Positions 55,460 to 64,000 of a stretch of 64,000 nt of DNA are shown here, piece after piece. The stretch's first letter is position 1. The number at the start of each line of letters is the position of its first letter. The notes under the pieces are model-generated. The model was not told the origin of the DNA, did not search any database, and worked only from the letters and a program-made list of their open reading frames with translations. A program made the translations under genes and the position numbers. Origin of the DNA: Chaetoderma sp. LZ-2023a. Its lineage: Eukaryota > Mollusca > Caudofoveata > Chaetodermatida > Chaetodermatidae. The stretch spans positions 106,123,387-106,187,386 of the forward strand of contig CM067370.1 in the NCBI GenBank assembly GCA_034401795.1. The letters run 5' to 3'.

Positions 55460-56510
55460 CAAGATTTTAGTGTTAATTTTTAGTGCGACTCTAGTCAGTT
55501 TTAAAGTGATTTAAAGACATTTCTACGAACTTTTCATTGTAAATATTCGGATGTGGATGAAGAAATCATTCAAGGTATGTAAGAATGTGTAAGTTTTATT
55601 TGATTTTATTGTACGTTACTTATAAATGTCGATCAAAGTTACCAGTTTTCGTTTTGTACCACGGTTTTCGGGTACCCCATCCTACAGGTTGTCCAGACAA
55701 TCTGTCCATTATCCATACCATAGGCCTACCCTGTTAGAAACTGAGATATATGTGTGTAAGGTGGCCGCCCTAACGATAGTGAATGGCTTAGGCTTAGCCC
55801 TAAACCTATCCTGTTATGATTCATGAATATTGTTTATCTGGAATTATTGAATATATAATCTCGAATCTCGGGAGTCTTATTTTCCGAATTTCAAATCACG
55901 GAAACAGAATACAATTTGCACAAGTGTTAGATTATTACACTCGCAATGGCAGTAGTAAGCAATCGGAGTATAGATTGTCTTATGTTATAAGCTCTCAAGG
56001 TATAGAAAACTTAGTTTATTTGGATTCCTTAATTGCTCAAATTAGTAAAAGAAAATTATTTTTTACCTTTCACTGAGTCGTAAGTCCTTTTACTTACACG
56101 AGGGAATGGCCAAAGACAACTTTATAAGTCGAGCTATGAATGGTTAAATTACAGAAAACTGCTAAATCTCCATCCAATCAAATATTACGTTTTATATAAT
56201 CTTGGTAACATTATTTGGCGGGTATATCCTAGCCTGGTTCCCTGACTAGAAATGTGAATCCCCCGTTCAGTAACCAGGCTAGACATTGACTGTGTAAAAA
56301 TATTTACCCCTGATAACATTCCCATATGGGGTGGATCTGGGTATCTGTGATCTGGGAATGGCCAGATGGGCCCATAGAGGCTTTTAAAATTTAGATTTAA
56401 ATTCAGTATTTGCCTAGATGTGCCTCATAAGTGGATGTGGATATAGAAGCTAAGTAATAGCCTGAGTCCACAGTTCAATCCGAAGAAGTCCTATGAAGAT
56501 AATTAAATCT
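55460..56510. other. Unassigned, with a possible small first exon and a foldback
   Basis: ATGTGGATGAAGAAATCATT then CAAG|GTATGT at about 55551-55574 looks like a short first coding exon on the plus strand, but no partner exon is recognisable. A 52-bp foldback (TAGCCTGGTTCCCTGAC...GTTCAGTAACCAGGCTA) lies at about 56231-56282. Confidence 0.25.
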
Positions 56511-56514
56511 TGCC

Positions 56515-58424
56515 CATATGGGTCACATACAGACACTACAACCATCTCAGCCAGTATTATTATCTACACCACAGCCGTCTCAGCCAGCACCATTTTCTAA
56601 GCCACAGACAGTATTATACAAGCCATTATAGTGTCATTATCCAAGCCACAGCCAGTATTCTCACCTCCACAGTCGCCTCAGTTGGTATCATTGCCTAATC
56701 CTCAGCCACCTCATTCAGGATCATTACCTTCACACCTGTCTCAATCAGGATCATTACCGACACCACAACAGCCTCAGTCAACAGCATTATCTGCTCCGAA
56801 ACAGCCACACTCAGTACCGTCATCTGGCCAGCCCAAAGACCAACATCATTTTTTAGTCGTAGGCCTGAACCCATCTGAATTGCCAGCATTAATATTGAAG
56901 GCACAGTAGGCAATCAGATATACCTTGAGGAGCTCCTAAGCAGCACAGATATATTACTTGTCCAGGAGCACCACCTATATCAATTTGAAAGTGATAGTAT
57001 GAGAAACATTCATTCAGACTACAATGTCATTGCAAAGTCATGTGATAAAAAAGAACCAGTTCCTCCTAAATATCGATCACGTGGTCATAGTGGTACAGCC
57101 ATTTTCTGGGGGGAAAAAGGGTTAGATCATTTAATTGATTCCATAGAGGAGGGCAGTGACAGAGTATGCCTTATTACAGTAAACAGCAATCCTCCTCTGT
57201 GTGTTGTATCTGTGTATTGCCCTTGTAGAGGCTCTCATACAGTTCATGAGTACTGCGAAATCCTCGATGAGCTCCAGGAACTATATACTACCTACCATAA
57301 CAGTCATATTATGATCTTGGGTGGAGATTTCAATGCCTCATTGCTCAGTCAAAGGACAGATGCTTTTAGTTGCAGGTTCAGAAACCATGTCAGTGAACAC
57401 AATCTTAGCCTAAGTGGAGATCCAGGTGGACAAGATACCTTTTACTCAGGATGTGGCCGATACAGCTCACAAATTGGCTACATCTTTACAACAGATGCAA
57501 ATTACCTGATAGGCCTTACTATTGGGCATCCTGACGATTCTCTAACTAATTGCTCTACCCATGTTGAGGTCAATGCTATTATACAAGTTGTAGACAACAC
57601 CAAACATTAATGTACTGCTACTAAACCAACCATAATTTCCAGAACCTGCTGGCTAGATAACAACAATGCATACTCAGATGAGGTAAAGGAAAAACTGGAT
57701 AATTCCCAGTCTCCTAGTTGCACTGATGACATTGATGGTGCAGTCCAGCACCTTATCGATACAATGAAAACAGCAGTTGAATAAAATGTTCTTTAAAAAA
57801 CCCACATCACTGTCTAGAAATCAGAAGACTATGAACAAAAATATAGTGGAAGCAATCAAGATATCTAAGAAAGCACATTACCTCAGGAAGAAAGCTGGAA
57901 GACCAGGCAGTTCTCATGCCACAAGTATCTCCCGTAAAGAAGCCAAGAAAAATGTACGTCGCACACAGAACAAGGCAGCAGTGAATACCAGAGAGAAGCT
58001 ATATAGTCAGATATCAACAGCATCTACCACAGATTCTCGTCTCTTCTATCATCTAGTAACAGCTTAACGAAAGAAAAAAGTTGGCAGGATTGCTGAGCTT
58101 GTGATTGACGATGTCCATGTCTTGACCCAAGAGGATGTCATGAGGGCCATGTACGTTCATTTCTCCACTCTAGCACAACCTGAACAAAATGCCTACTTTG
58201 AAGATGAATACAACACCCTCGTTATGAAGGATGTCAAAGCTATTCAGACATCTGCATCAAACCAGCAATCTATAATTCCAATTACAACTAGCGAAGTAAA
58301 ACAGTACATCCCAAAATTAAAGAATGGAAAAGCAGCAGATGAATTTGGTATCACTTCTGAGCATCTGAAGAATGCTGTCAATGCAGTAGCACCATTTCTA
58401 GCCCAGATTTGCTCAACTAATTGG
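56515..58424 (+). pseudogene. Non-LTR retrotransposon: linker, endonuclease, start of RT; 3'-truncated
   Basis: A P/Q/S-rich repeat-like segment (56515-56909) precedes an apurinic-type endonuclease: ILLVQEHHLYQFES with the catalytic Glu, GHSGTAIFW, CVVSVYCPCRG, ILGGDFNAS, SQIGYIFT and a CSTHVEV end. Family consensus at the last two motifs is SQIDY and S-D-H, so both catalytic Asp residues appear replaced. The RT connection follows in two more frames (57777-58067, 58101-58424) up to IPKLKNGKAADEFGITSEHL, then the element stops. Frameshifts and stops separate the blocks; inactive. Confidence 0.82.
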
Positions 58425-58640
58425 TAGGTTAGATGGTAGCAGAAGGCCCGCATAAATAAAGCGGGAACTACCAATACAGTAACTTTGGAACTACATAAGA
58501 TGGTGACCTGGGGGATTCCTCGGAAATCGTTCGTCCCGTCTTCACGTAAACCAGTATGCATCACATTAATTATGGCTTCACTAAGATTTTCAGCACTTTG
58601 CATTTTCTGTTAAACAATAGAGTGGCCCTTTTTGCCAGGG
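58425..58640. repeat. 215-bp segment, copy 1
   Basis: TTGGTAGGTTAGATGGTAGC, AGAAGGCCCGCATAAATA, ACTACATAAGATGGTGACCT and TCCCGTCTTCACGTAAA recur in the same order at 60187-60405. The segment starts exactly where the LINE breaks off. Confidence 0.85.
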
Positions 58641-58850
58641 CCCGGTTTCACGAAACTTCTTAAGTCTAGTAATTTGCTTAGCTCGTAGTTATTTTCTTAA
58701 ATCACTACAAATGCGTTTCTCGAAAAATCTTAAGCTCAAAACCTCACAATTAAAAAAAAACAATGTAATTTTCTTAAGACTGGTATAGAGCAGTCTTAAG
58801 TTAAAAAATAGTCAGATAAATATGGCCACTGTGAGAAACAACATTCGATA
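58641..58850. mobile_element. MITE-like sequence with GGGCCCGGTTTCACGAAACT terminus
   Basis: GGGCCCGGTTTCACGAAACT then TCTTAAG is followed by internal TTTCTCGAAAAATCTTAAGC and TTTTCTTAAGACTGG / CAGTCTTAAGTTAAAAAATA inverted segments. The opposite terminus is not clearly visible. Confidence 0.5.
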
Positions 58851-59290
58851 GAAGGCATGATTCGCCCTGAAACAATATTCAGGGATCGGCAGAATCCGCT
58901 TGACATGTATTTTGAGCATAAAATACCGTCCCAGTATCGTTCATGCCATTAACTGTCAGCCTTTCATCTTTTAGAATGAACAACAAAGCAATCTAATAAG
59001 GCATTTTAACGTTGTAATCATTGCTATTTTAGCATTAATAACCATCTAATATGATGTCATAATAGTGAAACGTCACACGTAGACACTCATAACCCGAGCA
59101 AGTTCTTGTTGCATTTTCCCGATGTTAAAGAGGAGCATTAACTATGCTACAAATCCAGTCACTCATGTTTTTCACTTGTATAGTGGCATATGAAATAAAC
59201 ACATACTACTATAGGCTGCAATAATAATAATATAAATGCATAGTCGATGCCACTGTTACTGTTCCCACTGTTTATCAGGGTAATGCTAAC
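58851..59290. other. Unassigned sequence
   Basis: AT-rich, no recognisable gene. Confidence 0.3.
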
Positions 59291-59294
59291 TGTG

Positions 59295-59632
59295 ATAATC
59301 GATAATCGAGAATAACGCCATACCTCAGTATTGCACTACGCCGGTGAAGTCTCTAGTGAGAACACGATTTTGAGAAACAATTCCGAATTAGTAATCATTT
59401 CATGAATTAATCAATTAAATTTTAACATTTTGATTCGTATAAAAACAAATAAATTTTAAAAGAACATTGAACTATACGTAGTAGTTCTCGTCGGATTATT
59501 TGTCTGGCTTATCCACCACTTTCCCACATCTGTTAGACTAAGGCTGTGTTCTCACTGGAGAGTTAATCATAATGCCATACCTCGGAATTGCGCTACGCCG
59601 GTTAAGTCTCTAGTGGGAACACAGCCTTAATT
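59295..59632. repeat. CGCTACGCCGGTTAAGTCTC repeat pair with terminal foldback
   Basis: ACTACGCCGGTGAAGTCTCT (about 59336) and GCTACGCCGGTTAAGTCTCT (about 59593) are direct relatives. The second is framed by AAGGCTGTGTTCTCACTGGA and CTAGTGGGAACACAGCCTT, forming a roughly 90-bp foldback (59541-59630). Confidence 0.7.
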
Positions 59633-60186
59633 ACACAATTGCAAATCCCCATCAGCTTTGACATTTTTGGTCCCACATCTACCCCATAATTATTGATCTT
59701 TTACATCCCTTAAGAGATCTTTCCTGCACCGCAGTGCATATTGGGAAACTTGTGTATAAACCTAACATCAGGTAAAAAATCTAGCTCCGTAAGACTTGGT
59801 GACGTGCGAGATGCGCATCTCCACCGAATTCTGTAAGAATGTCTGGGCAAGATGTTGAGATCTGCCACGCCCTCTCGGGAAGGACATTCACGGTGGATAT
59901 TTATCTCTCCAACCCCCACCGTAACGATGACTCAGTTGCTTAAATTTGCTTATGAGAAAAGTAGCCATTGTCCTGTAACGTTTTATGTGGTTACGAAATC
60001 GGGCATCCGGATTTTCACCAAGCTCGGATCTCTTACTTAGTAACATGTACGAGCGCTGTCCTTGGAGGTAGATGTTTTCCAAGGCTTCTCACAGGAAGCA
60101 GGGCATCTGTACCCTTGGACAGCCATGTTCAAAGATAGGTAGGAAGTAGGCAGTTGTAGCCTAAAATAGTTCTTGTCTTTAAAACG
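59633..60186. other. Unassigned, short frames only
   Basis: The ATG at 59840 opens a 34-codon frame (MSGQDVEICHALSGRTFTVD..) and overlapping 60-70-codon frames lie on both strands. None is recognisable. Slightly more GC than the flanks. Confidence 0.25.
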
Positions 60187-60405
60187 TAACTGGTAGGTTA
60201 GGCATAGCAGAAGGCCCGCAGAAATACAAGCGGCACCAACTAATTCAGTATCTTGGGCCTACATAAGATGGTGACATGGGAATCCCTCGGGAATCGCTCA
60301 TCCCATCTTCACGTAAAACAGCACGCAACATTTTAGTTATAGTTTCACTAGAATGGTCTTTTCTTTACAGCACTTTGGTTGAATATAAGAGTGCCCCTTT
60401 CTGGC
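60187..60405. repeat. 215-bp segment, copy 2
   Basis: CTGGTAGGTTAGGCATAGCA, AGAAGGCCCGCAGAAATACA, CTACATAAGATGGTGACATG and CATCTTCACGTAAAACAGCA parallel 58425-58640. It ends with GAGTGCCCCTTTCTGGCC, compared with GAGTGGCCCTTTTTGCCA in copy 1. Confidence 0.85.
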
Positions 60406-61142
60406 CAATATTCTTCCCCCCTTTAAGTGGTGGTGGCATTTTCCTGTGATGGAGGCCCGCACGAGACACTTGCCTCTCGCAAGGATCTAGTGACGGTGGC
60501 CCGCACGAGGCTACTACTTCTCACCCGGAAATACAGCATCAGAAGTAATGCCCGCGTGAGGCACATAGCCTCTCGCCATGATAAAAGGATATTTTCGTTT
60601 TTCCTTTCCAGCTTAGAAGTATAATAACTTATATTAAGTTAATTAGTGATTTCGTATGAGGGGGCCTCCTTTGCAGAGTTACCTCTGTGGACCTGCGAGT
60701 CTGTGTGCTACCTCCGGTGGTCCCACGTTTAAAAGTTCATCAGGCTGTCTCTATGTCTTGTATTTTCGTATGCTCATTGTTATCTAGCAAACTTGACGGT
60801 CTGTTTAGGTAAATTAATTGTATAGGCTTATTTAGGTTAGGTCACCATCAAATCAAAGTCCATAGATCTCAAAATCGCTATGGACAGGCATACCGGTGAC
60901 ACCAATTCATGGGATGATACTGTTGTGGGTAATGTTCGTGACGATGGTCGCACGGCCCCAACGGAACGATTGAGTTCCACCGGCCTTAGGAGCCGGTCTT
61001 TGTTACCCGTAGGACAGTGTCGCACAGGATCCGTAACCCTGAGACCGGGAGCTAACCAGCGTCATCGCTCGTCGTGTACAAGCGGCATGGCGAGTCGACA
61101 ACAGACACCGGAATGGCCCGACGCTACCCTGCGAGCTACGGT
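60406..61142. other. Unassigned, with GGCCCGCACGAG motif repeats
   Basis: GGCCCGCACGAG occurs at about 60451 and 60498, with a CGCGTGAGGCACATAGCCTC variant near 60552, each followed by CTCTCGC or CTCACC. The rest is GC-richer single-copy-looking sequence without a recognisable product. Confidence 0.35.
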
Positions 61143-61143
61143 G

Positions 61144-61187
<44 letters not shown>

Positions 61188-61250
61188 TACGGGGGGGGGG
61201 GGGGGGGGGCGGGCGGGCGGGCGGGCGGGCGGGCGGGCGGGCATGCGTGC
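61143..61250. repeat. (GCGT)n, poly-G and (GGGC)n simple repeats
   Basis: A GTGC/GCGT tetranucleotide run, about 19 G residues and a GGGC run sit back to back. Frames of ACVRACVR or AGGRAGGR type across them are artefacts. Assembly length is uncertain. Confidence 0.97.
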
Positions 61251-61344
61251 ATGTTAATTGTCTACTGTCTTAAATGTATACATGTAAATATTATATTATC
61301 TTCATCCATGATCCAACTATCACTGAATTATATGTTTGTTATAT

Positions 61345-61467
61345 GTTAAATGTAAGGGGTCCACCGCTGTATAGGATCAGCCTTTGGTGGACTGCCTGTT
61401 GTGTAAACGTTAACTCTATGTGTTAAATGAAAATAAATAATTTTGAATCTTGAATCTTGAATCTTAC
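61345..61467 (+). repeat. LINE 3' end with (TTGAATC)n tail
   Basis: AAATGAAAATAAATAATTTT is followed by three TGAATCT repeats. A matching tail, GAAATAAATAATCTTGAATC, occurs at about 48069. AATAAA with a heptamer tail fits a non-LTR 3' terminus on the plus strand. Confidence 0.55.
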
Positions 61468-62160
61468 TTGTCGAGTCTATCTTTGAAAGTGTTGAGAGTT
61501 GAATCAGATACGATGTTTTCTGGTAGGTTGTTCCAGTAGTTATAACTACTCTTATGCTGAAGAAGTGCTTACATGTGTCCCTGTTAAACCGCTGTTTGTG
61601 AAGCTTGAAGCTATTTCCTCTTGTACTTTCGCTCTTAGTAGTTGTTCATGGGTCAACCAGTACATGTAATGTATGTGGCTCGATGAGGTCTCCCTGCAAA
61701 CGTCTGTAGACTGGACTTGGGCGATTCAGTGCTCTGTGCCACTCTTCATATGGTAGGTCTTTGAAGCTTGATATGGTCTTCGTGGAATATTATTGTATAT
61801 GCTCAAGTAATTGTAATTTTTTATGCAGTGGTGACCATATACCACATTTCCGTATTCTAAGTGCAGTCTAACCAAGCCTTTGAACAGTAGGACGAACGTT
61901 GGTGGGTTCATGAAGTCAAAAGATCTTCTTACCATGCCGACTAGTTTGTTAGCTGCAATCTCAGAGTGTTTGTTGAACTTCAGGGCATTATGGACATGTA
62001 CATATAGGTCCTTTTCATAGAGTGCTTCTTCGGGCATGACAACTTATTGCCCTGTTTTATGCTGTACTGGAGCTTGCTGTTGGACCTCCCCAGGTACATG
62101 ACTTTACATTTGGACGCATTGAAGTGTAGCTGCCATACATCTGCCCAGACTTTCAAATTG
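61468..62160 (-). pseudogene. Non-LTR retrotransposon, C-terminal RT-connection fragment
   Basis: On the minus strand: WQLHFNASKCKVMYLGRSNS (about 62130), then DLYVHVHNALKFNKHSEIAA, NKLVGMVRRSFDFMNPPTF, LLFKGLVRLHLEYGNVVYGH, and further on YWNNLPENIVSDSTLNTFKD then RLDK and a stop near 61468. This order (thumb region, WNxLPxxVVxxxxxxxFKxRLD end) is typical of CR1/Jockey-like LINE ends. The frame is broken several times. Confidence 0.85.
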
Positions 62161-62379
62161 TTCCGAATTGAAGGACTGCATGATGAGCAATCACGATGAG
62201 TTTTATTTGGTCGTGGATCACCTTTTCTGGCAGTGATTTAGACTTCAGAGACTCCCTTGATAAAGCACTGGTAATAGTACGCCCATTCGAGAGCTAGTAC
62301 ACTGTCTATCCATACACAACGAGGAGGCACACAATCAAGTTGAAGTGTTATGAGCAGGGTTAATTGAACCCTCAGCATC

Positions 62380-64000
62380 TTCCTGGGCAACTCCTATCGT
62401 TCTGTCCAACAAGAGAAGTGTTTCTCTATTTCTGCATATGTTATTACAGGGTAAACGTCCATAGTGCCAAGGATGCCTATCCCCTTCTGCGTACTGACCA
62501 TGCTCTGGATTTGTTGGCCAGAGCCGATTGGTTCTGTACCCTGGGTCTGGCTAGTCAATGGACTAGGTAGCAACGGACGAGGCCAAGGCAACTTTTGTAT
62601 GCAGAGAAAGACTACTCTAAAATGGCCTTCTACTTCTGCAACACACCTGGAACCTGCTGATGGAGCAAGTCCTTCTTCAGCTCCAGTGGTAAATCTATCT
62701 TCGATACCTAGATGATGCCATGGTATTCAGTTCCATGTTTGAAAATACTGTCCAGAACTTACGTCGTGCCCTGGAACACTTTTCAGTGGGTAAGTTAAAG
62801 CAAAAGGTGCCACATATTCAAAGAAGACATAGAATCCCTGGGACATATAATTTCTGCCCATGATGTCTCTACCAAACCCAAGAATTTTGCAGCCATATCC
62901 ATCTGGAAGACACATATTTCCGTCACGTAGACCCACAGTTCTGTCGGACTATGCCAATATTACTAATCTTGGGTCCCTCACTTTAGCGAGATAGCATGCC
63001 CCCTCTTTCGCATTACTGAAAAAGACAGACCATTCAGCTGGGATGCTGAGTGTGAATGAGCTTTCTAAGAGCTTAAAGGAAGATTAACCCCCACCTCTCA
63101 TCTTAGCTCACGCAGATCCATACCTCTGATTCGTTTTGAATATGGACACCTCTGTGTATGGGATAGGTGCTGTCTTATCCCAAATCAATGAAGATGACCA
63201 TGAGCGAGTCCTCAGTTATAGCTCTCGAATTATCAGTAAAACTGAGAGGCCGTACACAGTTACTAAACTTGAGCTACTGGTAGCCAGGCACTTTACCTAG
63301 CACTACAAACACTTCCTATACGGCGGAACCTTCATTCTGTCCACTGACCACGACTCTATCCATTGGCTAGGGCACATTGCTTGATGCCAGGAGTCCCTGC
63401 AAAGTTTCCAATTCGACGTTGTCCATTGGGATGAGAAGCAGTATGGGAATGCTGACACCCGCACGCAACAATTTTCCAATTTTGAAACAGAAGTCAACAT
63501 GGCAGCTGCCTACCAAGCCGCCACCTACATGGCAGCCGCAAACACAGCATCTGAAAATTGAACACCAGTGACCACTGGTCAGATATACGCCATACAGGTA
63601 ACTGATCCACTCTTCCCACTTCCTCTCTGCTGCAGATTGGACAGCGCAAAAATTACATCAGGCTCAACTTGAAGATTCTCATATACACTATCCCTTAAAC
63701 TTGCTAGCGAATAACACATGTGTGTCCAGAGAGTATATTTTCTCTCAGGGCCAAGTATTACTACAAACGTCTGGTAGTGTGTCATGTTCTCAAACAACAA
63801 TTAAACTATTTTGATGTTTAGCCCATTTGGCAGTAGAACGGACAACAGAGAAAATTAATGCTCACTTTTACTGGACAATGTATCATCACTAGCGTAACCC
63901 CAGAGACACGCTTCTGGAAGATGACAGTGAAGAGAAGCCTTACAAACTAGAAATCTCGGAGCGCCATTCGATCGGGTGGCTATCAATGTGCAAGTCCCCT
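62380..64000 (+). pseudogene. Decayed Ty3/Gypsy-type pol: RT, RNase H, start of integrase
   Basis: Plus-strand blocks occur in LTR-retrotransposon order with many stops and frame changes: KDAYPLLRTDHALD and DWFCTLGLAS (about 62470-62560), IESLGHIISAHDVSTKPKNF (about 62830), NMDTSVYGIGAVLSQ (RNase H region), VLSYSSRIISKTERPYTVTK, ELLVARHF and LSTDHDSIHWL (to about 63370), then a HLAVERTTEKINAHFYW integrase zinc-binding-type segment (about 63828) and FDRVAINVQVP at the right edge. The YxDD motif is not readable. No LTR is seen inside the window. It is an old, inactive copy and is described only as it stands. Confidence 0.8.

Noticed and set aside
61062..61349. ACVRACVR, AGGRAGGR and PARPPARP frames on both strands
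   Set aside because: They arise from GCGT, G and GGGC simple repeats.

Overview
This is a metazoan nuclear window, AT-rich, intron-rich and crowded with transposable elements. Dispersed repeats carrying 'AAGGGAGATAACTC', repeats with 'AAGAGGCCCAAGGGCCC...GCTCACCTG' and long '(A)AGATGGCCACC' elements suggest a mollusc, most likely a bivalve. That assignment rests on repeat style and is inference. No CRISPR array, rRNA or convincing tRNA was seen.

Left half (1-34 kb): one conserved host gene, read on the minus strand, occupies this half. Twelve coding exons between 33,769 and 2,320 encode the first 364 residues of a nucleosome assembly protein 1-like histone chaperone (NAP1L1/NAP1L4 type). Every splice phase agrees and the acidic C-terminal tail lies beyond the left edge. 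A non-coding first exon must lie upstream of 33,776; the best candidate is near 47.24 kb. The introns are filled with mobile DNA: a 3.25-kb hAT-like element carrying a 162-bp satellite, a 2.74-kb element with TTTCGGCAGCC subterminal repeats, two recurrent foldback (hairpin) families, several tandem arrays, non-LTR reverse-transcriptase relics and a 4-kb structure with about 0.8-kb inverted arms.

Middle (34-47 kb): a tandem array interrupted by a 5'-truncated LINE with a 7-bp target duplication, a 1.1-kb hAT-like element containing promoter-like sequence, and a nearly complete 6.66-kb DIRS-type tyrosine-recombinase retrotransposon. The DIRS element has inverted terminal repeats, an internal complementary region, degenerate gag, RT-RNase H and a tyrosine recombinase with its key residues visible.

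Right half (47-64 kb): foldback repeats built on an ACTCGTCC motif, a serine/proline-rich ORF (50.5-51.0 kb), a 66-bp minisatellite, a pogo/Tigger-like DDE transposase gene with a C-terminal PHD finger and one predicted intron (53.0-55.3 kb), a truncated LINE with an endonuclease domain, a duplicated 215-bp segment, a second LINE fragment and a decayed Ty3/Gypsy pol running off the right edge.

The host chaperone gene is the only clear cellular gene. Almost everything else is mobile DNA at different stages of decay, and several nested insertions allow relative dating.
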